Assembly: GCA_028284705.1 (NCBI GenBank) | Contig: JANQRE010000007.1 | Location: 1-64,000, forward strand | Length of the DNA stretch: 64,000 nt | Direction of reading: 5' to 3' | From: Paracoccaceae bacterium | GTDB lineage: Bacteria; Pseudomonadota; Alphaproteobacteria; Rhodobacterales; Rhodobacteraceae | In this document: piece after piece, positions 25,199 to 34,803 of the stretch | Layout: each line of letters starts with the position of its first letter | How positions within the stretch are numbered: the first letter of the stretch is position 1 | Position numbers and translations under genes: made by a program | Notes under the pieces: generated by a model | What the model saw: the letters and a program-made list of their open reading frames with translations, nothing else | Told to the model about the DNA's origin: nothing | Databases searched by the model: none

Positions 25199-28100
25199 TG
25201 TCGTGGTTTGGGCCGATATTGCGCATGTTCACGGTAGTGACCTTGTTCGCGGTGTCCCTTCCGGTTTTTGGTCAGACCCAATCCAACGCCTTGGCCGAGG
25301 ATTTGGCCGGTGAGGATGACCGGGGGTTTCTTACGCGGCTCCTTGAGGACAGCCTTGGTGGCGAGGGCCGCGTGGTGCGCATTGAGGGCTTTCAAGGCGC
25401 GCTGAGCCGACGCGCCACGATCACGCGCGCAACGGTGGCCGACGAACAAGGCGTTTGGCTGACCATGCGTGACATTGCCATGGAGTGGAACCGGGCGGCG
25501 CTACTGCGTGGGCGGGTAGAGATCACCTCGCTGCGTGCCGCGGAGATCTTGTTGGAACGGGCGCCAATGGCAGAGGATGACGGCTTGCCCGCGCCGGAGG
25601 CTCCTGGGTTTTCGCTTCCAGACCTGCCCGTCGCAGTGCTGATCGATAATGTCGTTGCGGAACGTATCGCCATCGGTGCCCCAATTCTGGGCGAGGCCGC
25701 CGAAATGTCGCTGACAGCCTCGGCGCGCCTTGAGAGTGGGGAAGCCGATCTCAAACTTGACGCCAAACGCACGGACGGCGCGACGGGGCGTTTTGTGATT
25801 GACGCAAGTTATGATGGAAGCGCGGAGACCGTCTCGCTGGCACTTGACTTGAGCGAAGCCGAGAATGGGATCGTCGCGCGCCTGTTGGATATTCGCGACC
25901 GGCCTGCGTTGCGGTTGGTTGTCGATGGAAATGGTCCCCTTAACAATCTGGTCACCGATATTCAGCTTCAAACCGATGGGCAGGATCGCCTTTCTGGAAG
26001 GATCACATTGCTCGATCAAACTGCCGGCCCGGACGAGCGTCCGGTCCGGAATTTCGATCTCGACTTCAGCGGCGACCTCGCGCCGCTATTTCCGGAACGA
26101 TACACTGAGTTCTTTGGCAATCGGGTTGAGTTGAAGGCGTCCGGATCGCGCGCTGCTGACGGCGCGCTTGATGTGTCGGATTTGGCAATCGCATCCGGTG
26201 CCTCAGAGCTGCGCGGCGCGGTGGCCTTATCCTCTGATCGCTTGCTTGAGCGCGTGGCTTTGGAGGGGGAGATCGCGTCTGAGGATGGCGAGCCTTTGTT
26301 GCTGCCGATCAGCGGCGGTAGCACACGCCTTACTTCAGCGACCATTGAGTTTGGGTATGACGTTGCAATCAGTGAGGATTGGACCGCCTCCATGTTGCTG
26401 AGCGGATTGTCCAGCGCAGAGTTCGGCTCGGATACAATTCGCCTGCTTGGCACAGGTGTGTTCAGAAACCAGACCGATCTGGCCGGGGAGGTCGAGTTTG
26501 AGGCCAACGGCCTGCGGTTCGCGTCGGAAGCGATTGGTGCAGCGGTCGGCAACGCCGTATCGGGTCGCTTCGATATCTCCAGACAGACGCGAGAAGACCT
26601 GCACATCCGCAACATTGAGATCGATGGAGAAGACTATAGCCTGTCCGGGGACGTATCTGTCGAAGGTGTCGAGCAGGAGTTTTCGTCCGATATCGACGTT
26701 CAATTGGAGGCGCAGGACTTGCAGCGTTTGGCGGCCCTCACGGGCGTTGATCTCGCGGGGCGAGCTGATCTCGGTATCAGGGGCACAGCCGATCTGGGCG
26801 GACGGTTTGACTTGGGTCTGCAAGGCACCGCGACTGATTTGACCTTTGGCGTGGACCGTGCCGACCCGTATTTCGATGGTCGCACGGTTTTGCGCCTTTC
26901 TGCGGTTCGGGACGGCACCGGCACACGTCTGACAGATGTGGTTTTGATCAACGATCAGATTGAATTCTCCGGCGATGTCGACCTTGTCACGGAGGCGTCC
27001 GAGGCCGCTTTTGATCTCCGCCTCAACGATGGAACATCCATTGATCCGGCGCTGAAAGGCCCCTTGAGCCTCGTCGGAACGGCGAACCAAACCGCGGATG
27101 GGTGGAGCATTGCCGCGCGTGCGGGCGGTCCCTATGACGCAACAGCGATGCTCGCGGGGATGGTGACCGGAACTTCGCCCAGCCTCACCTTTGCCGCATC
27201 AATCCCGGACATTCAAAAAGTCACGCCAGGCCTTTCCGGTGCCGCGCAAGCAAAAGGCACATTGGAACTGCGTGATGGCGCCTGGCACGTCGCAACGGAT
27301 TTCGAAGGCCCATATGGTGCAACCAGTGCTGTGAATGGGCGTGTGACCGGTGAGGCTGCACCGGACATCCGCTTTGAGTTCAACGTTCCGGATGTCAGTC
27401 TCGTTGCCCCGGGCGTCCGCGGTGCGCTTCGGATCGACGGTACGGCCCGACAGTCAGACGAAGGTATTCGTGTCGCGACCGATTTGCAGGGTCCGTATGG
27501 GGTCAATGGCACGGTGTCTGGAACCGTTACCGGTCAGGCTCCGCAACTCACCTACAGCTTGCGGCTTCCGAATGTGGCCTCGGTTGGAGCGCCGTTCAGT
27601 GGTCCACTGGCGCTTGACGGCACAGCGCGCGGGCAGGGCGGGGAATGGTTGGTGGACACGGAGGTTGCGGGCCCTGGCGGGATGACCATGCGCCTGAACG
27701 GCACGGTCAATAGTCGTTCGTCCGTCAACCTCGTGTCATCCGGATCGTTCCCCCTCGGGCTCGCCAATCCGTTTCTCCAACCCCGAAACTTGCAGGGAAA
27801 TGCGGAGTTCAGTCTGGCATTGCAAGGTCCGCCCGCGTTGAGCGCTCTCTCAGGCTCCATCACAACGAGCGGCGCATCGCTATCTGCGCCGACGCTGCAA
27901 AACCGGCTGTCCGGCATCGCGGCGCGCGTTGTTCTGGCGAATGGGCGCGCTGATGTGGAGGCGACTGGGGGCTTATCCTCGGGTGGCCGAGTCAGCGTGC
28001 ATGGATTTGTGAACCTCAACGGCGCCATGGACAGCGATATCGCCCTGCAACTGCAGGCAGTGCGCCTCATCGATCCAAATCTCTACACCACCTCCTTGAA

Positions 28101-29016
28101 TGGTAATTTGAGGCTGCAAGGGCCGGTGCGCGGTGGCGCTGCGATCACCGGTCGGATCGATATAGGGGAAACCGAAATCCAAATTCCGTCCTCCCAGGCA
28201 CCCGGCTTCACCATCATCCCTGAAATCGCCCATGTCGGTGCGTCACCAGCCGTGCGTCAAACACTTCGCCGGGCCGGGTTGGACGCGGCTTCGCGGACCT
28301 CCCGCACGAGTTCCAATGGTGGATTTGGCCTCGACATTCTGGTCAGCGCACCGGCGCGAGTTTTTGTGCGCGGTCGGGGGCTCGATGCAGAAGTGGGGGG
28401 CAGTTTGCGTCTTCAGGGCGATACGGGCAGGATCATTTCAACCGGCGGATTTGAGTTGATCCGAGGACGTCTGGACATTTTGGGCAAGCGCTTCGTCCTG
28501 GACCAAGGCCGGGTCGATTTTCAGGGCCAGGTCGAGCCCTTCATCCGGTTCGTTGCCACAACGTCAATCCCGTCGGGCTCGGCCAGTATCGAAATCCAAG
28601 GCCCGGCAACTCAGCCATCCGTCTCATTCTCATCGTCGCCTGCGGCGCCGGAAGACGAAATTCTCGCGCAAATCTTCTTCGGTCGGGGCATCTCGCAACT
28701 CTCCGCGTTTCAAGCCCTGCAACTCGCGAGCGCCGTGGCAACTCTGGCAGGCGGCAGCGGGGACACAATCCTTTCGAGATTGCGGAAAAGCTTCGGCGTC
28801 GACGATCTCGATGTCACGACGGATGAAGGCGGAAGCACAGCGCTGCGGGTCGGTAAGTACTTGTCAGACAACGTATATACTGACGTAACGGTTGGAGATC
28901 AGAACTCGTCCGGGGTTTCATTAAACGTTGATCTGACCCCAAATCTGAAGGCTCGGGGCACTTTGAATTCGGATGGAAACAGTTCTGTCGGAATATTCTT
29001 CGAGAGAGATTATTGA
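25198..29016 (+). CDS. tamB: TamB, translocation and assembly module protein
   Basis: A 1272-residue AsmA-like/DUF490 protein. A short N-terminal hydrophobic signal-anchor (MFTVVTLFAVSLPVFG) is followed by a long periplasmic beta-rich region. The conserved TamB C-terminus occupies about the last 330 residues (GFELIRGRLDILGKRFVLDQ, then GRVDFQG and EDEILAQIFFGRGISQL, ending in an aromatic FFERDY for outer-membrane interaction). The start codon overlaps the tamA stop (TGATG), the usual coupling. Residues roughly 635-830 contain tandem repeats of about 68 residues, described separately. The gene is followed by the convergent pgm gene with 78 bp between stops and no obvious terminator hairpin. 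Confidence 0.93.
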   Translation: MSWFGPILRMFTVVTLFAVSLPVFGQTQSNALAEDLAGEDDRGFLTRLLEDSLGGEGRVVRIEGFQGALSRRATITRATVADEQGVWLTMRDIAMEWNRAALLRGRVEITSLRAAEILLERAPMAEDDGLPAPEAPGFSLPDLPVAVLIDNVVAERIAIGAPILGEAAEMSLTASARLESGEADLKLDAKRTDGATGRFVIDASYDGSAETVSLALDLSEAENGIVARLLDIRDRPALRLVVDGNGPLNNLVTDIQLQTDGQDRLSGRITLLDQTAGPDERPVRNFDLDFSGDLAPLFPERYTEFFGNRVELKASGSRAADGALDVSDLAIASGASELRGAVALSSDRLLERVALEGEIASEDGEPLLLPISGGSTRLTSATIEFGYDVAISEDWTASMLLSGLSSAEFGSDTIRLLGTGVFRNQTDLAGEVEFEANGLRFASEAIGAAVGNAVSGRFDISRQTREDLHIRNIEIDGEDYSLSGDVSVEGVEQEFSSDIDVQLEAQDLQRLAALTGVDLAGRADLGIRGTADLGGRFDLGLQGTATDLTFGVDRADPYFDGRTVLRLSAVRDGTGTRLTDVVLINDQIEFSGDVDLVTEASEAAFDLRLNDGTSIDPALKGPLSLVGTANQTADGWSIAARAGGPYDATAMLAGMVTGTSPSLTFAASIPDIQKVTPGLSGAAQAKGTLELRDGAWHVATDFEGPYGATSAVNGRVTGEAAPDIRFEFNVPDVSLVAPGVRGALRIDGTARQSDEGIRVATDLQGPYGVNGTVSGTVTGQAPQLTYSLRLPNVASVGAPFSGPLALDGTARGQGGEWLVDTEVAGPGGMTMRLNGTVNSRSSVNLVSSGSFPLGLANPFLQPRNLQGNAEFSLALQGPPALSALSGSITTSGASLSAPTLQNRLSGIAARVVLANGRADVEATGGLSSGGRVSVHGFVNLNGAMDSDIALQLQAVRLIDPNLYTTSLNGNLRLQGPVRGGAAITGRIDIGETEIQIPSSQAPGFTIIPEIAHVGASPAVRQTLRRAGLDAASRTSRTSSNGGFGLDILVSAPARVFVRGRGLDAEVGGSLRLQGDTGRIISTGGFELIRGRLDILGKRFVLDQGRVDFQGQVEPFIRFVATTSIPSGSASIEIQGPATQPSVSFSSSPAAPEDEILAQIFFGRGISQLSAFQALQLASAVATLAGGSGDTILSRLRKSFGVDDLDVTTDEGGSTALRVGKYLSDNVYTDVTVGDQNSSGVSLNVDLTPNLKARGTLNSDGNSSVGIFFERDY
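27100..27690 (+). repeat. Tandem ~68-residue repeats inside tamB
   Basis: Three full units and a partial fourth repeat at protein level. Each has a pattern W.(A/V)(A/D)T...GPYG.....(G/S)G.VTG..P.(L/I).(F/Y)....P(D/N)....(A/T)PG..G...(A/I).GT. Examples are WHVATDFEGPYGATSAV, IRVATDLQGPYGVNGTV and WLVDTEVAGPGGMTMRL. The period is about 200 bp. The DNA has diverged, so the repeats are old. They probably extend the TamB beta-groove. Confidence 0.7.
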
Positions 29017-29094
29017 ACTTGGCCGCGCTATCGGATGCGCCGGCAGGCCACGACTGCAGCAAAGGGCTCTGGGCACGCGGCGCTCATTGTCGAT

Positions 29095-30726
29095 TTATGT
29101 CGTCACGTCGGGCTGCGTTCTGCCGATGAATGTCTCCATCTCGCTAATTTCCAGGGCTGCCTGCAGAACGTCTTTCAATGCGTCTTGAGTGTTCTGCTGG
29201 GTGTCCCCACCTTGCTCAACGGCTTGCTCGAGATACAGGCGGATCGTGGCACCTTGGGTGCCCGTTCCTGACAGCCGAAACACTGCGCGGGCGCCGCCCG
29301 AAAACGCGATCCGGAGGCCCTGGTTTTCACTCAGGGAGCCATCGACCGGATCGAGATAGGAGAACTCGTCCGCGGACACGACGGTGAGGCCCGCATGCTC
29401 CTGCCCAGCCAGATCGGTCAGTTTTGCGCGGATGCTGTCGATCATGGCATTCGCCTGATCGCTGGGCACGTCTTCGAAATCGAGGCGGGAATAGTAGTTG
29501 CGTCCGAAGCGATGCCAGTGATTCGTCACGATATCCGCGACAGACTCCTTGCGAACGGCAAGGATGTTCAACCAAAGCAGAACGGCCCACAGACCATCTT
29601 TTTCCCGGACATGGTTCGCACCGGTGCCTGCACTCTCCTCGCCGCAGATCGTCACGCGCCCCGCATCGAGGAGGTTGCCAAAAAACTTCCAGCCAGTCGG
29701 CGTCTCGAAACTCTCGATCCCGAGTTTTTCGGCGACGCGGTCAGAGGCGGCACTTGTCGGCATCGAACGTGCGATACCGGCGATGCCATCCTTGAAGGCG
29801 GGTGCCAGATGGGCGTTGGCGGCCAGGATCGCGAGGCTGTCCGAAGGCGTCACGTAGAGGCCGCGCCCAACGATCATGTTGCGGTCGCCATCCCCGTCGG
29901 ACGCCGCGCCCAAATCCGGTGCCTGGTTGGACATCATCAGGTCCATCAGCGATTTCGCCCAGATCGGATTGGGATCGGGATGACCTTTGCCAAAATCCTC
30001 AAGTGGCGTTCCGTTGACGACCGTTCCCGAAGGTGCCTCGAGTGTGTTTTCGAGAATTTCAGTCGCGTAAGGCCCCGTAACAGCATGCATCGCGTCGAAA
30101 CGCATGGTGAACCCACTGGCAAAGAGCGCTCGGATGGCATCGAAATCGAAAAGCGTTTCCATCAGGGCCTTGTAGCTCTCAACGGGGTCGACGATTTGAA
30201 TTGTCATCTCGCCAAGCGGGGTTTCACCTAGCGTCGAGAGATCAACGTCCCCGGCTTCGGCGATCTTGTAGTGATCAATCGTTGTCGTCGCGTCGAACAT
30301 CTTCGATGTAAGCTTTTCCGGTGCCGGTCCGCCATTCTCAGCATTGAACTTCACACCGAAATCCTCGTCGATCCCGCCGGGGTTGTGGCTGGCCGACAGG
30401 ATGAAACCACCATCAGTCCCGTTGAGCCGGATCAGATGCGAGGCGGCCGGGGTCGAAAGGATGCTGTTTTGTCCGACGATGACCTGACGGGCGCCGTTTG
30501 CGGCAGCCATCTTCAGGATCGTCTGGATTGCCTCGCGATTAAAATAGCGGCCATCGCCACCAACAACGAAGGTCTTGTCCTGAGCGCCGCCGATTGCGTT
30601 GAAAGTCGCCTGAATGAAGTTTTCCAGATAGCCCGGTTCCATGAATACCCGGGTTTTCTTGCGCAGGCCGGAGGTTCCGGGCTTTTGCCCGTTAATGGTT
30701 GCGGTGCGAACGGTCTCAACCTTCAT
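29095..30726 (-). CDS. pgm: Phosphoglucomutase, alpha-D-glucose specific
   Basis: A 543-residue enzyme interconverting glucose 1-phosphate and glucose 6-phosphate, the entry and exit point for glycogen. Motifs in order are the N-terminal NGQKPGTSGLRKKT, ILSASHNPGG with the phosphorylated serine (about residue 115), the metal loop SDGDGDRNMIVG (about 275), CGEESAGTGANHVREKDGLWAVL (about 360) and phosphate-binding RLSGTGTQGATIRLYLE near the end. The length is normal for this class. ATG 30726 sits behind a near-perfect AGGAGG site, within the last 11 bp of malQ, so pgm is the final coupled gene of the operon. Confidence 0.96.
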   Translation of the reverse strand: MKVETVRTATINGQKPGTSGLRKKTRVFMEPGYLENFIQATFNAIGGAQDKTFVVGGDGRYFNREAIQTILKMAAANGARQVIVGQNSILSTPAASHLIRLNGTDGGFILSASHNPGGIDEDFGVKFNAENGGPAPEKLTSKMFDATTTIDHYKIAEAGDVDLSTLGETPLGEMTIQIVDPVESYKALMETLFDFDAIRALFASGFTMRFDAMHAVTGPYATEILENTLEAPSGTVVNGTPLEDFGKGHPDPNPIWAKSLMDLMMSNQAPDLGAASDGDGDRNMIVGRGLYVTPSDSLAILAANAHLAPAFKDGIAGIARSMPTSAASDRVAEKLGIESFETPTGWKFFGNLLDAGRVTICGEESAGTGANHVREKDGLWAVLLWLNILAVRKESVADIVTNHWHRFGRNYYSRLDFEDVPSDQANAMIDSIRAKLTDLAGQEHAGLTVVSADEFSYLDPVDGSLSENQGLRIAFSGGARAVFRLSGTGTQGATIRLYLEQAVEQGGDTQQNTQDALKDVLQAALEISEMETFIGRTQPDVTT

Positions 30727-32698
30727 GTAACAAGTCCTCCTGCAACATAATCCTGTCAGCCTTTGCCATAATCTTCGCAGTATCCCGCAATCCGGTATCG
30801 GTCGGCAAATCCTCAAGTGTGACGTCGTATTTGCGCCGCCAATTAGGATGCTCATCGATCGTTCCGGGTAAGTTCTGCGCTTCGATGGTGTCGAGAACGT
30901 CGTCAAGTTGGACCGCCACAAGACCGGCTTTCGACTGCGCGAGGTGCGTATGAACCTTCACCTGAAAGTCGTCCTCTTGGCGAAACGTCGCGACTTCGTT
31001 CGCGCGCGTGTCGTGGAGGTCCGTAGCCGTTGCGGCATCGATCCAATCAAGCCTATGCCACCAGTCGATATCTCGACCTGTTTCGTAGCCGCGGACCGTG
31101 GGCGTGTCGTGGGTGGCGAAGCAGGACAACACCTGCTCGGGACCATCCTCTGGGCTTCGAAAAGCCCCCTGAGCATCTTTTTCGTACTGCATCACCGAAT
31201 AGCCGTAGAACCCATGGCTCCGCATCGTTTCGCGAAACCCGTCTGGCACAAGGCCCAAATCTTCGCCGATGACAGCGCAATTATAGCGTTCCGCTTCGAT
31301 CTTGATGATCGCCAGAAGAGCCTCAAATGGCTGACGGACATACCCCCCCGGGCTGCCATCGTCCGGAACCCAGAAGCTACGGTTCAGGCCCAAAACATGA
31401 TCAATTCGGATGATCCCGGCATGGCGCATGACCTGCCGCAGCACCCGGCGCAAAGGCGCATAGCGCAGCGACCTCAGTTTGCTTGGTGCGAAAGCCGCGA
31501 GGTTCCAGTTCTGGCCTGCTGGGCTAAGATGATCCGGTGGTGCGCCGAGCGAAACGCCACTGGCCACAGCCGCACGTTCTCGCCAGCATTCTGCACCATC
31601 ACGGCGGGGTCCGACGGCCAGATCGAGGTAGAGACCCAGGGGCATACCAGATGCCTTTGCCCGGGTCTGCGCCGCCTCCAACTGCGTGTCTGCGACCCAT
31701 TGCAACCACTTGTGAAACTTAGCGCGAGATGGGTCCGGATCGGCCGGATTGTCGGGCCAGCGACGCCAGTCGGGGCCGTAAAGTTCGCTGAGTGCTTCGA
31801 AGTGAGCGAAATCGATCAGTTCCGCGCCGCGCCGGGTTTTGAATTGCGCAAAATCGGCTCTGGCTTGTGCTGACGCTGCATCAAGGAACTGGGTGTAGTG
31901 GGTTTCGAGCAGCGCATTGTGCTTCGTTTTTTGGTCGCTGTACTGCACCGTTTCGGCATCTCGTATCGCCTGAAAAGCGCTCGGTTCAGGAGTTTTTTTC
32001 AGACCTGGTATCGCATCAGGAGCGATATAGGAGGTGTTGAGGAAGCCGCGATCGGATGGCGAGTAAGGGCTGATCGCTTGAGTGTCGCTGAAGCCCATGT
32101 TGTGTAGTGGATTTATGCCCACAAAGCCCGCGCCCGTCGCCGCAGCCGCCTCGGAAATGCGCGCAAGGTCCTCAAAATCCCCAAGCCCTGAATTGCGTTG
32201 CGACCGCAATCCGTAAAGCGCGAGGTTCAGCCCCCAAAGTCGATTGCGCCCGGTCAGTTCCCCGATTGTAGGCAGGCGCTTGGGGGCCGCCAGTACAACG
32301 GTTTTTTCCGTGCGGCCAGATGCGGATGCGGTCAGTTCATAGATGCCGGAGGGAAGCGCGGGCAGGGTGATTTGGTCGTCAGCTTGTCCCTCGGCGAAGA
32401 CCGCTTCTTCATCTTCTGCGCGGAGTTGCCACGCCGCGCCAAGGCCGAAACCTTGTCTGCTTGGGGAGTCACTTTCAACGATGATTTCGTCCGGGAACCA
32501 GCGGCTCTCATGCGCATCTCGAAGCGCAGCAAGGGCATCATGTGCCGTCGCTTCGGTAGAGATATCAATGCCGTTGGCCGCAAGAAGTGCCCTCCGGGTT
32601 TCCGGCGTTATCGGACGCTCCGCGCCCTGGAGGTCGTGATATTTTGGAACAATCCCGCACAGCTCTCCCAACTCTGCGAGAACTTCATCGGCGTTCAT
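30716..32698 (-). CDS. malQ: 4-alpha-glucanotransferase (amylomaltase)
   Basis: A 660-residue GH77 enzyme that transfers maltodextrin segments between glucan chains. Conserved GH77 segments are LWGLNLALYGLRSQRNSGLGDF, FVGINPLHNMGF (usual NPLHA), IIRIDHVLGLNRSFWVP with the nucleophile Asp, CAVIGEDLGLVPDG with the acid Glu, and FATHDTPTVRGYETGRDI. An N-terminal extension of about 140 residues, as in MalQ of proteobacteria, carries a beta-sandwich-like part. It starts with an ATGA overlap on glgX. It handles short glucans released by GlgP and GlgX. Confidence 0.95.
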   Translation of the reverse strand: MNADEVLAELGELCGIVPKYHDLQGAERPITPETRRALLAANGIDISTEATAHDALAALRDAHESRWFPDEIIVESDSPSRQGFGLGAAWQLRAEDEEAVFAEGQADDQITLPALPSGIYELTASASGRTEKTVVLAAPKRLPTIGELTGRNRLWGLNLALYGLRSQRNSGLGDFEDLARISEAAAATGAGFVGINPLHNMGFSDTQAISPYSPSDRGFLNTSYIAPDAIPGLKKTPEPSAFQAIRDAETVQYSDQKTKHNALLETHYTQFLDAASAQARADFAQFKTRRGAELIDFAHFEALSELYGPDWRRWPDNPADPDPSRAKFHKWLQWVADTQLEAAQTRAKASGMPLGLYLDLAVGPRRDGAECWRERAAVASGVSLGAPPDHLSPAGQNWNLAAFAPSKLRSLRYAPLRRVLRQVMRHAGIIRIDHVLGLNRSFWVPDDGSPGGYVRQPFEALLAIIKIEAERYNCAVIGEDLGLVPDGFRETMRSHGFYGYSVMQYEKDAQGAFRSPEDGPEQVLSCFATHDTPTVRGYETGRDIDWWHRLDWIDAATATDLHDTRANEVATFRQEDDFQVKVHTHLAQSKAGLVAVQLDDVLDTIEAQNLPGTIDEHPNWRRKYDVTLEDLPTDTGLRDTAKIMAKADRIMLQEDLLHEG

Positions 32699-34794
32699 GC
32701 ATCCGCTCCGGACTTCAGCACGAATGCCACGACTGACTGGCCCGCAACCATAGCGTTCTCGGTCTCAAGTTCGCAAAATGCGCCTTGCTCGGTTTGGTTG
32801 GTGTCGATCGCGCGGACCCAGTACTGGCCTTCCGGCGGTTTGGGCAGAATGACGCGGCCGGGTTTTGTCCCGCGGTTGAACGCGATGAAGACCACATCGC
32901 CGTCGGGTTCGTACTCCGGGGCCTCGGCCGAGCAGCGCAGCGTCAGGCACAGATTGGCCAGACCCGGATCACGCCATTCCAGCGGCTGACCTTCGAAGTC
33001 GGTCCAGTAGACATCCGCGTGGCCGTCCCGGGCGCGTTTTTCGCCATGCAGGAAGCGGCTTTGACGGACACAGAGATGATCTTGCCGGAACGCGGATAGG
33101 CTTTTGACAAAGGACAGCATCTCCGTGTCGGCCCTGTCCCAATTGACCCAACCGATCTCATTGTCCTGACAATAGGCGTTGTTGTTACCGGATTGTGAGT
33201 TGCTGAACTCGTCGCCTGCCAAAAGCATCGGTGTGCCTTGCGACAAAAACAGCGTCGCCAACATATTGCGCTGACGCCGGGCGCGGACCGCACGAATGGC
33301 CTTGTCATCCGTCTCACCCTCGACGCCGCAATTGTCGCTGAAATTCGAATGGTGGCCGTCGCGGTTGTTCTCGGTATTGGCTTCATTGTGTCGCTTGGAA
33401 TATCGGGTCACATCCGCCAGCGTGAAACCGTCATGGGAGGCGAGGAAATTGACCGAGGACCAACTGCGACGCCCGGCACGGTCGAACTTCTCCGCCGAGC
33501 CGAGGAGCCGCGCCCCAAGCTCCTGGGCACTATGGGCATCACCGCGCCAGTAGCGACGCACTGTGTCGCGATAGCTGTCGTTCCATTCGGAGAACTCAGG
33601 CGGAAACTCCCCGAGACGGTATCCGCCGGCGCCAATGTCCCATGGCTCAGCGATCATACGGACGCCGGACAGCAAGGGATCCTGCCGTAGGGCATCGAAG
33701 AAGCTGCCATTTTGGTCAAACCCGTGATCCTCTCGCCCCAGCGTCGTTGCCAGATCGAAACGGAACCCGTCGATACCCATGCATTCAGCCCAGAAGCGCA
33801 GACTGTCGAGCACCATGCGCAGCACATAGGGGTGGGACACGTTCATCGTGTTCCCGCAGCCGGTATCGTTGACGTAGTAGCGTGGCTGGCCAGCGGTCAG
33901 ACGATAGTAAGAGGCGTTATCGAGCCCCCGGAAGCACAAGGTCGGCCCCCGCTGATCACCCTCGGCTGTGTGGTTGTAAACGACATCGAGGATGACCTCC
34001 ATCCCGGCCTCGTGAAAGCGCTCTACCATGGTGCGAAAGCCTGTCAGGCCAGTAGCGCCAAAGTAACGCGGCTCAGTGGCAAAAAACCCGATGGAATTAT
34101 AGCCCCAGTAGTTGCGTAGCCCACGGTCCACCAGGAACTTGTCGTCAACGAAGCTATGCACTGGCAAGAGTTCGACGGCCCTTACGCCAAGCGCGTTGAG
34201 GTGGTCCAGCATCGGTTCGGAGGCCAGGCCCTCATAGGTCCCGCGCTGACGTTCGGGCACGTCCGGATTATCTTGAGTGAGGCCCTTGGGGTGCGCCTCG
34301 TAGATCAGGTCTCGGCCCGTATTCGGCAGATCGGGGCGCCGCAATGTGCCGAACAGTGCGGGGTCCGATACCACGGATTTCGGCATATGCGGGGCGCTGT
34401 CACGTGAATCGAAAGACAAATCCGCCGATGGTGCGCCCATGTCGTAGCCATAGGTTGCCGGATGATTGCTCCACGCCCCATGGGCCTCGCGGGTATAGGG
34501 ATCAATCAACAGCTTGTTGGCATTAAACCGGTGACCCCGTTCCGGCGCGTAGACGCCATGAGCGCGGTAGCCGTAGAGCGTGCCCACGGGAAGACCTTCG
34601 AGATACCCATGCCAGACCGGGCCTGTGCGTTCGGGCAAGACGACGCGCGCCTCCTCGCGGGTACCGTCACTTGAGAACAGGCACAGTTCGATCTTGCTGG
34701 CATGCTCCGAGAACACAGCAAAATTCACGCCAGCACCGTCATGATGTGCGCCGAGCCTGTGCGGGCTGCCGCTGGAAAGCCGAAAGTTACGCAT
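32695..34794 (-). CDS. glgX: Glycogen debranching enzyme
   Basis: A 699-residue GH13 isoamylase-type enzyme that cleaves alpha-1,6 branches from phosphorylase-limit dextrins. The N-terminal CBM48-like part (SSGSPHRLGAHHDGAGVNFAVFSEHA) precedes the barrel. Catalytic regions are ILDVVYNHTAEG (region I), IDGFRFDLATTLGRE with the nucleophile Asp (region II), VRMIAEPWDIG with the acid Glu (region III) and NFLASHDGFTLADV (region IV). It lies 9 bp after glgA and overlaps malQ by ATGA. No anomaly noticed. Confidence 0.96.
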   Translation of the reverse strand: MRNFRLSSGSPHRLGAHHDGAGVNFAVFSEHASKIELCLFSSDGTREEARVVLPERTGPVWHGYLEGLPVGTLYGYRAHGVYAPERGHRFNANKLLIDPYTREAHGAWSNHPATYGYDMGAPSADLSFDSRDSAPHMPKSVVSDPALFGTLRRPDLPNTGRDLIYEAHPKGLTQDNPDVPERQRGTYEGLASEPMLDHLNALGVRAVELLPVHSFVDDKFLVDRGLRNYWGYNSIGFFATEPRYFGATGLTGFRTMVERFHEAGMEVILDVVYNHTAEGDQRGPTLCFRGLDNASYYRLTAGQPRYYVNDTGCGNTMNVSHPYVLRMVLDSLRFWAECMGIDGFRFDLATTLGREDHGFDQNGSFFDALRQDPLLSGVRMIAEPWDIGAGGYRLGEFPPEFSEWNDSYRDTVRRYWRGDAHSAQELGARLLGSAEKFDRAGRRSWSSVNFLASHDGFTLADVTRYSKRHNEANTENNRDGHHSNFSDNCGVEGETDDKAIRAVRARRQRNMLATLFLSQGTPMLLAGDEFSNSQSGNNNAYCQDNEIGWVNWDRADTEMLSFVKSLSAFRQDHLCVRQSRFLHGEKRARDGHADVYWTDFEGQPLEWRDPGLANLCLTLRCSAEAPEYEPDGDVVFIAFNRGTKPGRVILPKPPEGQYWVRAIDTNQTEQGAFCELETENAMVAGQSVVAFVLKSGADA

Positions 34795-34803
34795 TCAGGT
34801 CTC

